64,000 bases of DNA. It comes from Gracilariopsis chorda (taxonomy: Eukaryota > Rhodophyta > Florideophyceae > Gracilariales > Gracilariaceae). Below are positions 43,692 to 54,591 of the stretch, in pieces (position 1 is the stretch's first letter; the number at the start of each line of letters is the position of its first letter). The DNA lies in assembly GCA_003194525.1 (NCBI GenBank), contig NBIV01000100.1:186001-250000 (forward strand), written 5' to 3'. Position numbers and translations under genes: made by a program. The notes beneath the pieces were generated by a model. It saw only the letters and a program-made list of their open reading frames with translations, ran no database searches and was not told where the DNA came from.

Positions 43692-45885
43692 CAGACTTGG
43701 TAGTCGCTCGAGTCCGTATCTACAGAGTATGGCAACCCAAGTTTTGGGAGATGTAGGATTGGTGCTGATGTGACAGCCTCCTTCAAGAATTTAAAGGCTT
43801 CCGATTGCTCAGGCGTAAATGTTCCCAGTTTTGGGGGGATCCCCTTTCGCAGCAACGCGTTCAGGGGCGCTGCAGTATCCGAAAAGTTCGGGATAAACCG
43901 TCGATAGACGTTGACCAGCCCCGAAAAGGAGCGCAGTTCCGTTTGAGTACGGGACTCTTTGGCCTCAACGAGGGATTTGACTCGAGCTTTCTCGATCGCT
44001 AACCATCCAGGACGGATAATGTGACCCAGATACTTCACAGTATCTGCGAAAAACTCGCATTTCCTCAACTTGAGGGTAATTCGTGCATCACGGAGTACGC
44101 TCAGCACCTCTCGGACGTGAGTGAGATGGTTGTCCAACGAGTTGAAAAAGATGATAATATCATCAAGGTACACCAGACAACTCCGCCACTTAAAGCGGTT
44201 GAGTAGAATATCTACTGCACGCTGAAAGGTGGCAGGGGCGTTTGTTAGCCCAAATGGCATCCGCTTGAAGCGATACGTTCCTGTGTGGCAGGCGAATGCG
44301 GTTTTTTCGCGATCCTCCTGTCTGACAGGTACTTACCAATATCCCCAATTGGCATCGAGAGCCGTGAAAACGGTGGCGTCTCCGAGGGATTCAATACACT
44401 CGTCCATACGAGGGATAGGGTACGTGTCCTTAACAGTCACGGAATTGAGCCGGCGGTAGTCGACACAGAACCTCCAGGTTCCGTCGGCCTTCAAATCCAG
44501 TACAACTGGAGATGCCCAGGGTGATTGAGCGGGCTCACTCACTCCTGCGCGGTGCATCTTCTCCACTTGGGACTGCTCCTCTTCCCGAGCTTTCGGACCT
44601 GCCCTGTAAGGGGGTTGTGCAACCGGTCGCGCACCGGGGATTAAATCGATCCGGTGTTCCGTTTCATTAATCTCGACAAGCGAGCCATCCCACATTGGGG
44701 TGAATTCCCGTAACATTGTACGGAGTTCGTCGCGGTGCGACTCTGGCACGTGGCTGAAGTCCAGTGCTTCAAGTGCCTTTTCCGGATCAATCCGGTCGTT
44801 GCTCGATGGAGCATTGCCCTGTGGAAGAGGGGTGGATCGCAAATCCGAGTTACTCGGTATGTTCGACGCCGAAGTAGCGGTTTCCCCCCATCCTTAGACT
44901 TGACGTCTTCGGACGGCGGGGCGAACTCCTCAGAAGAGGTGGTAACTCCGAGTACATCGGCGTCTGTCATCTTCGTTGGCAGCATTCCCATAGGATGGGG
45001 GGTTACACTCCCAATGAATTGGTGGTTTACCAGATACTGGGGGTGTTTGCCAAGGTTGGCAACCAATATCCGGAAAGGAACATCTGGGGAAATGGAGACA
45101 ATTCCATTAGCCAGCGCCAGCTGGGATTTCTCGTATAACGAGGCGAGGGGTTGTATAACCCAAAGACCGTGTTTACAGGAATTTACATGCACCAAGACTT
45201 GGGACTCAGGTGGTATAGAAACCGAGGCAGCGACGCGTAGCTTGGTGGACTCGCGGGACGCGGGTGGTGGTTCCTGCGCAGCAGGGAGCGGAACTTGTTT
45301 CCGAGAGGACCGCTTTAGTGCGCGGCGAACAATCGGAACCGACGATCCGTCGTCAAGTTCTACACGCCTGAGGCGGGGCCTGATTGCGTCGACAAATCTG
45401 TCGCAGTAATCACATCCCAGTATGACTGGTGCTGCCAATGAATGGCAAACGATGAAGTCCAACTTCACCACAGAGGTACCAAGTCTCACGACGAGGTCCA
45501 CTGTGCCCACCGTTTGTAACGGATTCTTATTTGCATCCGAAATGTCGGGGACCGCGTCAGAGCGGATACGAGACCACACAAGCGGCGGTAACAATGATTG
45601 CACAACAAAGTTGGGGCCTGCACCTGTATCCAGGACGGTGAGAAACCTCGCCATAAACTGTGGATCAAGGCCAAGGTCAGCATAGAGCTTATAGTTGCGC
45701 TTGGCCAAGACTGAGACTATACCATGAATCCGGGGATTTTTACTCCGTATCCACGGGGGACGCAACACACCGAGGTGCGCAGAGTCCGCGTCAGCGGTGT
45801 CTTTCCTCGAGAGGACTTTCACCAGGGAGCGAGGCAAGGACGCCTCGGGCGCCAACAGCCTCTTGTCTGAGGACGCCTCTCCCAA
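43562..45885 (-). pseudogene. chromovirus protease and reverse transcriptase region
   Basis: The protease has TVLDTGAGPNFV (about 45640). Reverse transcriptase has SPWASPVVLDLKADGTWRFC with VDYRRLN, then MPFGLTNAPATFQRAVD and the catalytic YLDD in CLVYLDDIIIF (about 44170). Order and motifs fit Ty3. The region is broken and overlaps the start of the RNase H frame. Confidence 0.85.
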
Positions 45886-45902
45886 AGGGGAGACTCCCTC
45901 AG

Positions 45903-48153
45903 TTAGTTTTCCGCCTTCGGCGGTGGGTTGGGTTCCTCGACAACGAGTGCTTCATCCCATTGACGGGGGTTTCTATCCGCATAAGCGGGGGTTGCGACGG
46001 ATGGTTGCGTGATCTCCCGAATCGGGGTATATGAAGCTTGCCGCGCACGCGGGGTCTGTGGTAGGGCATGGGAAAAGTCCGTTTTAGCACGGAGGTAGGA
46101 AGCCGTCGGGACGGAACGTTTCTCCTCTGGAGTGAGGGCCTCATAATTTGCCACTACCTTGGCCATATCCTTCAGTGAAGAAATACACTGAGGTGAGGTA
46201 TGGCCATGGGCATAGCACAGGTGACAAATGAGAGCCAACACCGCGACACGCGGATTATGATTCCGAGTATCGGAGAAGCGAACCGTAGGGCGGGTGTCAG
46301 TCCATCCAGGCCGTTGATAACGGGATTGACCTTTGAAAACGGGAGTCGTTGGGGTTGGACCCGACTGTTACCACCGTATAGAACGGGGACTTCTGTTCCC
46401 GTATCACGGGTCATCTCCGTCGTCGACGGCAAATCACTGGTGGGTATCGACACACCATCCCCCTGCACTAAATGCACGGTATCAAATCCCTGTCCAGGGT
46501 TCCCATCCGCAGTGAGCGGGAGTGAGTAGGCTTCGCTTTCTAGCAACAACGCCTTGGCGGATTTAGACCGATTGTTCGGAGTTCTTGCACGAAGTGCATC
46601 CCCTTCCGCTCGACCGTGTTAAACCAGCTCGAGATAGGTGATCCTCCGCTTGTCCTCCCGATAACGGGTAACTAAACTCCGGATTGCCGGGTCAAGACCA
46701 TCGATGAACATAATACTGCGCTCTCCAGCGGGGTATACGTTACCACATCTGTAGAAAGCCTTATTAAGGCGCACCGAGTAATCGTTCTCGGTCTCTCCAG
46801 CACGCTGGCGTGTATCTCGCAAAGCGAGGATAGCCTGCTGAATAGCGGTGGTTGTGGGGTAGGAACGCAGTAGATACTGCACCGCTTCCGGCCAGCAAGT
46901 AATTCCTCCCTCAGAGGCGTGGGAAGATCCTCTGACATAGTTGTATTGGTCCTCCGCCACTCCTCGTAGGAAATACGGTAAAGCCAAATAGGCTTGTCCC
47001 TCATTCATACCGAGGATATCGGCCTCCGCTACAAAGCAAGATAAGAAATCCAGTACCAGGACTGGGTCCTCTCCAGTAAAATCTGGTTGCGGAGCGACAG
47101 CTGCATTCGCTTAATGCATTCTCGCACCTTTCCCGTACCACGGGGCGTACGTCCAAGTGACGAATCTTCGAGCCATTAGTACCGGTATGATAATAAATTC
47201 CGGTAATCTGGGTTTGTCGGCTTCAACTCCCGGAGACCGGGGTGTCTTCTCCCCTTCTGGCAGGTTCGGATGACACCTTCAGTGGCCAATGACCGCTTCG
47301 AGCGGGAGGAGTAGCCTCGCTTTTCGTCCTCCGAGTCGGAGTCCGAGGAGCTCGAGCTAACCGAATGGTTTTGGGATGAGTCCGACGATGTCGCAGAATC
47401 AGAGTCCGAATATTTTCGGTGGTGTTTCCGTCGATGACGGCGTTTCTTCTTCCCAGCAAGCTGGTCGTTGTGCGATGCCTCGTTTACTGGATCATCCGGG
47501 GATGGTTTGTCCATGAGGACGAACTGCTCCAGCGTCTCCAGGCGGGCACCAATCCGATCAAATCGGGCTTCAGCTCCTTCGATGAAGGTGGCGGGTTGTC
47601 CCAAATTCTCCAACACGGAGTTGACGTCAGACCGTAAAATACGGAGTTCCTCGGCAACCTCCTTTACGGGGGTTGCCAAAAACACCTCTTGGAGGGATTT
47701 TAGTTCCCCTACAAGGGTGTCATGGGCGGTCCACAGAGCGCGGACCTGTGATTCCAGGGAAGTCCCCTTGGGGGGTGTTACCGCCCGTTCCACCGGGGCT
47801 TGAAGCTGCGACAGCGGCAGCAGGCCGGGGTGCCTGGGGCACTGCGGCAACAGCCGGAGTCGATGCTGCACTGCCCTGCGGGGGTGATAACGAGGACAAA
47901 AGGAGGTTCCGGGGTTCCCGGTCGGGGGTATCATTCCGCAATGAAGCGGCGCCAGCACGGCTGGAATTTGTCCGTATAGGGATACGGGGTACGAACCGAA
48001 CTTCGGAAGTGTCCGCGTTGTCGCGGGAGCGACTACGCGTAACCACTGGCTCCGCATCGGAGGGATTTCTCGACATGAGAAAATACCGTTACGACGGGAA
48101 ACGATCACGGAACTTCCGGTGATTGAAAACAAACCTCGTAAGAGGGAAAACAA
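45903..48153 (-). pseudogene. chromovirus gag region
   Basis: From right to left it has an N-terminal Ser/Asp-rich part with coiled-coil-like helices (47176-48153), a capsid-like part with RCGNVYPAGERSIMF and DGLDPAIRS (46619-47008), and a CCHC zinc knuckle (CHLCYAHGHTSPQC, about 46182-46223). Gag packages the element RNA into particles. It is spread over several frames, so it is broken. Confidence 0.8.
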
Positions 48154-48160
48154 AAACCGA

Positions 48161-48178
48161 TTCTAAGTCAGGAGACCA
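48161..48178 (-). other. primer-binding site of the chromovirus
   Basis: On the minus strand TGGTCTCCTGACTTAGAA lies three bases after the 5' LTR. The TGG start matches a tRNA CCA end. It differs from the common initiator-Met site, and the old Ty3 fossil (3677-3694) has nearly the same site. Confidence 0.7.
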
Positions 48179-48181
48179 CTT

Positions 48182-49007
48182 TGTGGTGCAACGCCCCAAA
48201 CGGGAGAAACACCGAAAGACGTTCGGGATCTTTCCTCCGTGGAGGTGAACCCAGCTGGGTAGAGCCCCTCTAGGGGTGGCACGGCGGAGCCAGTTTGTAA
48301 GACCGAGGCCACCCTTCGCGACTAGCGCAAGAGGGTTTAGAACAGGAATCGGTATCCGCGAGAGCGGGAATGCGTCCTCGCCAGAGGTATGTTTCCACGT
48401 AAGTGGGGGTGTGTGAGCGGATGCGCACACGAGAGCCGCGGATAGCGGGAGGTGCTACCCTAAAAAGGGGAAAAAGGAAGGGCGAAGAGGAGGAAGAGAG
48501 GACGAAGTGAGTCGCGAGAGCGACAGGGGCGAACGGCGATGCCGGTAACAATATCCCTATACAGGGCGAAACACCAATGCAATTGGAATAATATGACTCC
48601 CAGTGATGGGTCCCTTTAGATGTGCAAGGGGGTTAGATGTCCCGTGGATCACGGCGTTTCCCTCCAAGGAGGAGTAGAGCACGCGCGCAAGCGGTAACAA
48701 CTAGAGCCAATTCGCCAGGTTGGGGTCCCTTGTTGGGGAAGGTTTACTGGTGCAACGGCAGTGCGCCGTCGCACTAAGTATTAGCTTCCCAGAAATGGGT
48801 GTGAAAATAATAAATAAAATCAACTAAAATACTCCACATTTCGTGGCAACATCCACTACTGTGGCCAACCGCCAATTGACCCAAAACCGTGTCCCACGTG
48901 TCCATACTCACCATTGTGGGGCGTAGTTCATATACACACTACACAACCGATAATATCGGGAAAACGATCAAGTACCAGGAATCCCTCCCTGAGGGCGTTG
49001 CACTTCA
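48182..49007 (-). repeat. 5' LTR of the chromovirus
   Basis: 826 bp, same ends and length as the left LTR, about a dozen differences between them. Confidence 0.93.
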
Positions 49008-49544
49008 GCGAAATACTCCAAGACGGGAGAAAGCAGCACACGAGGGTGTCCCAGTTCCTCCTGTCCGGACAGGATGGCACGGCAATAGAACCTGCTGCTA
49101 TGAGTACACGAGCCAGTGTAACTCAGAGACTCACTTCACTACTAACGTTCAGGTGTGAGAGCAGCCTAGAATCGATCAAGACGCACAGAGGGGCAGCAGT
49201 ACGGAGAGCGGCGTTATTCAGGCGTACGATGACCGACGGATCAGCGTTAAGCACGATAAGTACGACCTGTACAACAGAGAAGTAACAAGAGAACAAAACA
49301 CGCAGTAAGAGATACACACAAGTCTATAAATTTGATTGAAATAGCAACCTGGTGGATGACTAGTCCTTCATAAAAAGACGACTGTAGAAAGGATAATAGC
49401 TTGCGCCAAGAGTCCCTGGGTCATAGCCAAACCCTCGTTTGTGCGAGTGTCACTGACCGGGACGGCCTGATTGCACCTATCTAAGTAGGGTGCCAGCCGT
49501 CAACCCTGTACAGCAAATTGTATATAGATAAATATTTAAAGAAC
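49008..49544. other. no recognisable gene
   Basis: Spacer between the chromovirus and the MULE. Open frames here show no domain. It ends in an AT-rich stretch (TATATAGATAAATATTTAAA) that carries the left half of the MULE target duplication. Confidence 0.4.
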
Positions 49545-49784
49545 GGGAAAGGGCTAAACTACACGACGTAGATAGTGTAGGCGAGTCAGCGCGCATTTGC
49601 ACCAATAAAAAGAGAGAGTCAGCGAGCACGTGCCACGGCGAGCTGCACAAGTGCCAGTGCCACTTCAGATCTTACTGTAGCCAATAATACGCCCCTATTT
49701 TGGATTTCAACCAGTAGAACCGCAGAGTCAGAGCACTCCCTCTATCCCTGCTCTCTCCGGCCGCCACTTCAGCACAACGTAAAT
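49545..49784. repeat. left terminal inverted repeat of the MULE
   Basis: About 240 bp. It matches the inverse of 56800-57040 with a dozen or so differences, including the outer GGGAAAGGGCTAAACTACAC and the inner CCGGCCGCCAC and CACAACGTAAAT. Confidence 0.92.
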
Positions 49785-49989
49785 ATCATAATTGCCATTT
49801 GGCGCCTTCTTTTTGCAAACGGGTGAGCGTAGCCGAGGGAGAAGAGGCAGAGGGAATCGTGATCGTGCTCCGCTAGCTTGATCTACGTCTGTTCAAACTC
49901 GACTGGAGAGAATTCTACAAAAACATTTCAGCCGGCTTCTCTCGGATATTTGTGGAATCTTTTCGGTGAGCCTTCCGCCTTCGACATGA

Positions 49990-50850
49990 GCTTCTCAGGT
50001 AGGATCTCTGAGATCAGGTGCCTCTTCACTGGACCGTTCCGGAAATTCTTCGAAGGCTTTGTGTATGAGTAACTAATGGCGACGTTCAGTTCAAAGATCG
50101 ATCAAACACCAGGAAAGGAGTATCGAGTTATTTGCAGGTCTAGTAATTTCACCAATCGAGCGAACTATTTTCAGCGAATGCTATTTCTAACTTTTTCGTA
50201 ACCTTTTTGATATGCAGATTGTCAACGCACGCTCTGGTGAGTTTGTGGGGAGATTTATTGGGGGTACAACCGCCAATACCAAGCTAGATCCGAGTGATAG
50301 AAAAGAATCTGCGTTGAATATATTGGGATGTGATCTGCAGGAAGTTTAAGACCCAAAGCGGCGAGCAAACTTGGCTGTACATACGTTTGTCGGGCTCGTC
50401 GGAAGACTAACTGCTTCGCTACCAGATGAAAAGAAGAGGGAAAACATGGTGAGAAGGTTGAGAACCTTCTTCGGTCTAAGTCTAAGACTGCGGATACGCG
50501 TTTGATGCGGCTTATGGTGCGGGTGGGATTGAATTGTTTGTTCATGAGTTCAGGTGATACTATTGTTTAGTCTTTTCAGAGATATGTTGGCTCGTTATTG
50601 ATCGAGGTGCATGGAACAATTCCAACTGCGCTTCCATTTCGGGGTTCTCAGATGCAAGGAAGACTGTTCACGCGTTCTTGGACGAGGTTTTAGAATACGC
50701 GACGATATCTAGAAGTTGAATAAAGAATTAAAGTGAAGCAGAATGCGAAAGAAGCAAGAACTCAAGGCTTTTATGAAGAACAGAAAGAGCTCAAAGAAAT
50801 TATGAAAGAAGGAAAGGGATCAAACGCCTGTGGTCAATGCTACAGCTAGT
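49990..50850 (+). pseudogene. second MULE-internal coding region, unrecognised
   Basis: On the plus strand, opposite to the transposase, a frame from about 50216 to 50505 reads QIVNARSGEFVGRFIGGTTA, then a Lys/Asp-rich stretch and HTFVGLVGRLTASLPDEKKR, with one in-frame TAA. A later piece is Lys/Glu-rich (EEQKELKEIMKEGKG). An ATG at about 50076 precedes it (MATFSSKIDQTPGKEYRVIC), followed by a possible intron ending TATTTTCAG. MuDR-type elements also have a second convergent gene, but I see no similarity to it. Confidence 0.35.
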
Positions 50851-51205
50851 GGATGTGTCCGAGAGACTTTGACATAATTCGAAGTGCTTTGTTTTGCACG
50901 TCTTGGGCTGTGGAAGTTGAGGGTGTCACAGCGGGTTCTGAAGATGTTGAAGGTGGGTGACAGTCTTTCTGAGACACTTCCTGGGATGAATGTGGGCTTG
51001 TCCTCGCTCGCTTTCTCGTGCGCTCCAAGGAGCTTTTCTTTCTCCGTTGTGCCCTGTGGCGCCCGTTGTTTGGCGGACGGATCCCTGATGAACTGAAATC
51101 TTTTGTAGAAGAAGATGGATGCATTAAAGTGACAGTGTTCTCCGTTTCTTCCGCGTGTTCTGTTAATGAAGCCAGCCTTGTTTTAAAGGTACCTCTAGCT
51201 TCGAA

Positions 51206-51511
51206 TTATGTCGCTTTTCCTTGCTGAATGTCCGCGATGGCACCCCTTAAAAGACGTAGAACACCACTCACCGCAACACGTCCAATTCCAGTAGCTTGTC
51301 GATGTAAAGCATCGTAGAGGTTTTTTCCTTCCATGTACGTATTGTACCCATCTACTTCCGAGTCTTCTCTACTGGTTCTAAGTATATCTGAGTCAATGGG
51401 GATAAATTCTTTCTCCGTCGACTCATCAAAATGGCGTAGTCGGTAATCCATCTCCTCGTTGTTGAAGTATCGGGTCTCTGACCTGAGTTTCGCCAAGTAT
51501 GGGACTGTCAT
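51206..51511 (-). CDS. MULE-internal frame after the transposase
   Basis: A 101-residue minus-strand frame, acidic in the middle (RHFDESTEKEFIPIDSDIL) with a Gly/Ala/Arg end. It lies downstream of the transposase and may be a 3' exon or the decayed tail of that protein. No domain recognised. Confidence 0.3.
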   Translation of the reverse strand: MTVPYLAKLRSETRYFNNEEMDYRLRHFDESTEKEFIPIDSDILRTSREDSEVDGYNTYMEGKNLYDALHRQATGIGRVAVSGVLRLLRGAIADIQQGKAT

Positions 51512-51757
51512 AGCCGAAGTATCTTTTCTCCAGTATGTAGAGAAAAGCGATTCAAGAGGTATGAATTATCCTAGTAGGTTTCGTAGTTCAGGGAACCGCA
51601 GACGTTCTTCCTGATAAACCACAGCTCATCGAACCATGTGACGACAAGCAAAACCAACGGACCAGGGCTGCCCACGGGAACAGACACCAATAAACTCTGC
51701 CTTAACGTCATCCCCCGACCCCGTATACCTTTTTGAAAATTGTAAAACAGTCTCCTG

Positions 51758-53383
51758 TCATGAGCGCTCTTCATCCACTGACGCATTCCGGCTCTGACTC
51801 AGATGGCTTCCCCATTTCAACTTAAAGCGAGCTACAGGTCCAATTGCTGGGGTTGAACTACTTCCCAAGTTTCTGATTGCTTCCGGCCACGCTTCCTGTG
51901 AATAATCCACAACCTCTGTGCTGGAAAGAATGTAGTTCTTCGAGGGCTTAAAGCTCAAATCTACGAAGTGCGCCAAGGCGAAGTTCGTGTACTCAGCCAC
52001 CAGGCTGTCTACAACTTCTACAGGTAGAAAGTGCTCAAGCTCTCTTGTCTTCCGATATCTCCCACTTTGAGAAGATAAGGTTCGTACAAGCTCCAAGTTC
52101 TGGGTATCAGCCCGTTCTTGGGATATACGCCGAATCTCCAAAGGATCCTTGCACAAGGGAATCTTCTTCGATATAATGATCTTCTTGTATGCAGAGTTAG
52201 AAGATTTGGTGTAGCCAGTTCCTTGGAACATGTAACGGGTAGGTATAGCCGCATTTCGGAAGCAGGACACCAGCATATGCGGCTTATAGTGGTACAAGTA
52301 CTTACACCACACAGGGAGACGATCGTCAAAAGCATCAAAGTACTTGGATTCTAGCATTCTTCTCCTTCCGAAAAACGTTTCCGACGTATATGACTTTCTG
52401 AAGTTGAACAGGTCTTTCTTCATATATTGCATCCACTCCATTTTACCAATCTTTCTACACCAATTGGCCACATTCTTCTTCTGATTCTCGTTCAGATGCC
52501 ATTCGTCGAGGCTTATATAGGACGAATTGAACACCTTGTCAGCTGCATTTATACAGGCAGTGTTCTGGTCCATTACTACCATCGCCGGTGAGACCGCCAC
52601 TATAGACTTGAAGTAGGACAGAAATCGTACGAAGTCCTCTCCTGTTTCGGAGCACATGTACCCCATGAAGAAGGTCAACACATGACCATCATTGGCTCTT
52701 CCATTAACGGTGACCAGAGGGAAACCGTATCTATTGGCTATGGCTTTACAATCAATGGATACCCCCGGAACAATGCCAAACTTCTGGTAGTCTTCCATCC
52801 ACTCTCGAAACGACCAACAAGCGTACTTCATCCTACCCGAATCATCCACAGCGAAGAATCCCTTATTCCCTGCATTCTCCTGGCTCAACGAAAAGAGCAG
52901 GTCACACAACCTTACACATTCCAAATCGCGGGGATTGCTTGTGGAGGAAGCATACCTCAACTTCTTCCTCGCCGACACCAGATTTATCTTTTGATTGTAC
53001 TTGTCTTCCAGGTATCGTATCGTATCTCTAAAGCTCATATGCAAATCGCTCGTCATATGTATCGCTTCAGAACGCATCTGCCGCTTAAGATGTCTAATAC
53101 CAAAGCTCCCAGAGGGACCATGTCCATGTTTACAACCATTTAAATTAGCCACGTAGATCATTCCACCATCTTCCTCCTGCCCATAATCTTCCGTCTTAAT
53201 CGTTATCGAGAAGAGGCATCGCCTCATCTTCTTATTGTATTGATCGCAATTCAAGATCCCCTTTTTCAGCACCCTCCTATTCCCACATTCAGCACCACGA
53301 CTCTTCGGAGACTTTGCCTTATCCGGAGATCGCTTTCGTTCTCCAAAGTATAAAGAAGTCCTTACGAATAAGCTGTACCCGAA
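51758..53383 (-). CDS. MULE transposase with FAR1-type N-terminus
   Basis: Cuts and pastes the element. Numbering from position 53272, a FAR1/WRKY-GCM1-like zinc segment is seen first (NCDQYNKKMRRCLFSI at 8-23, CKHGHG at 47-52 giving the H-x-H pair). The MULE catalytic domain follows: first Asp in GVSIDCKAIANRYGFPLVTV (D174), second Asp in VVMDQNTAC (D235), then the DEWHLNENQKKN motif (256-267) and a candidate Glu in YTSETF (298). The frame continues upstream of 53272 to an in-frame TGA at 53384-53386, and the same frame beyond it still reads FAR1-like (VTVLKEVQFIAD before, FGYSLFVRTSLYF after). This copy has therefore at least one nonsense change or an unrecognised splice. No SWIM finger is visible. 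Confidence 0.8.
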   Translation of the reverse strand, partial: FGYSLFVRTSLYFGERKRSPDKAKSPKSRGAECGNRRVLKKGILNCDQYNKKMRRCLFSITIKTEDYGQEEDGGMIYVANLNGCKHGHGPSGSFGIRHLKRQMRSEAIHMTSDLHMSFRDTIRYLEDKYNQKINLVSARKKLRYASSTSNPRDLECVRLCDLLFSLSQENAGNKGFFAVDDSGRMKYACWSFREWMEDYQKFGIVPGVSIDCKAIANRYGFPLVTVNGRANDGHVLTFFMGYMCSETGEDFVRFLSYFKSIVAVSPAMVVMDQNTACINAADKVFNSSYISLDEWHLNENQKKNVANWCRKIGKMEWMQYMKKDLFNFRKSYTSETFFGRRRMLESKYFDAFDDRLPVWCKYLYHYKPHMLVSCFRNAAIPTRYMFQGTGYTKSSNSAYKKIIISKKIPLCKDPLEIRRISQERADTQNLELVRTLSSQSGRYRKTRELEHFLPVEVVDSLVAEYTNFALAHFVDLSFKPSKNYILSSTEVVDYSQEAWPEAIRNLGSSSTPAIGPVARFKLKWGSHLSQSRNASVDEERS

Positions 53384-53457
53384 TCAGTCCGCGATAAATT
53401 GAACTTCCTTCAGAACCGTGACACCAGGAGCATCGAGAGGAAGGGTTTCCAGATAGG

Positions 53458-54528
53458 CTAAGACAGCTGCTTTAAAACACTCCTCAATTCTCTCATTCGG
53501 TATCGTGTTCTGTACTGATTCCCTGCCCAGTTCTTTATCACCATCTCCTCTGTCCAGTACTTTTCGTCCTTCTCTCCAAGGCCATCTTTCTCCTTTGATT
53601 CTGATTTTTCTTCATTCAGGATGCCACCATCAGAGTCTTCGAAGAAGCATGAAGGAACCACCTCTTTGTCATCTAAGAATCGATCAATGAGCAACGCCTA
53701 CTCTTCTTCAACGGATTGCTCATCTGAGACCTACTGCGCATATGCAACGTTTGCGTTCAGAGTTTCACTCTCCTCACTCATTTTTGAGCCTAACTCGGCG
53801 CCCACAGCGCTGTGGCGTGCACGCTCGCATTTTGCGTCCACTGTTTGTGTTAAGGAGTTCGGAGAAGCAGCAGGGGGGTCAGCTTCAAAAGAGCTAATGC
53901 CAAAATCGCCTCTTACGCCACTCTCGACGTTAAACGCATTATCCACAAGTCCATCCGAGCATTTTACATCGTTTACGCCACCTTTCCTGATGCCTTCCCC
54001 TGAGATAGGTCCTTGCTGCGGCCTCTTCGGTAGATTGGAAACCGGCCTACCTCCTTCCTGTGAAACCGAGGAGTGTTGCTTACAAAGCTCGGGTTTGGGT
54101 TCGTGAACTCCTCTTTGCGAAGCACGGCCATCAAAAACACCTCCCCTCTCAGGGCATTTCGTGCTATTCATCATGCAATAGAAGGGATAAAAGTCCTCAG
54201 CCCCTCTGGAATCGCCATACGCCATATCGTCTTCGCTTCCTGTTTCTGCATCGCTTTGAGATAATGGACCATGTGAATGCTCTAGGAGGTAGCATGATGA
54301 GCTGTTGTAGAACTCGGCTCCCTGGAAGGGCGGTATGGTTCGAAATATGCATGACAGACGTACATATTCTCCATTTTTCCGTATGTGCTCTTCCCATTCT
54401 TGTAGACGGGACGCTAAACATGAGCTAATGCCCTCAAACCTCCTTCTTACAACATCATCGGGGCATGGAAGTTGTTCGGGAGTATGTCTGTGTATCAAGT
54501 CCTGTTCAAGTACCCAACATCTCGCCAT
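53458..54528 (-). CDS. acidic MULE-internal frames between protease and transposase
   Basis: Two minus-strand frames, 53731-54528 (265 codons) and 53458-53694 (78 codons), overlap neither flanking gene. The first starts MARCWVLEQDLIHRH and becomes Ser/Glu/Pro-rich. The second is Lys/Glu/Asp-rich and leads towards the FAR1-like start of the transposase. They are probably exons or the N-terminal extension of the transposase gene. No domain recognised. Confidence 0.4.
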
Positions 54529-54591
54529 GGGATAGAACTTTGCCCGAATGTTGGAGGGGCACTGCGAATTGTGCCGCAGACACCGTAATTT

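Larger units (their letters stand above)
38773..49007 (-). mobile_element. Ty3 chromovirus, young but broken
   Basis: A 10,235-bp element on the minus strand with 826-bp LTRs at both ends (38773-39598 and 48182-49007). A primer-binding site lies at 48161-48178 beside the 5' LTR and a polypurine tract (AGGGGGTGGATA on the minus strand) at 39599-39610 beside the 3' LTR. Flanking pentamers are GTGAA and GCGAA, a 4/5 target duplication. Gag, protease, reverse transcriptase, RNase H, integrase and a C-terminal chromodomain follow in Ty3 order. The LTRs differ at about a dozen positions (about 98.5% identity), so the insertion is recent. The coding region is broken in several places, perhaps half a dozen. 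Confidence 0.93.

Noticed and set aside
53621-54106. A 161-codon plus-strand frame and other plus frames at 54919-56510
   Set aside because: Antisense shadows of the MULE protease and middle frames on the minus strand; no domain.
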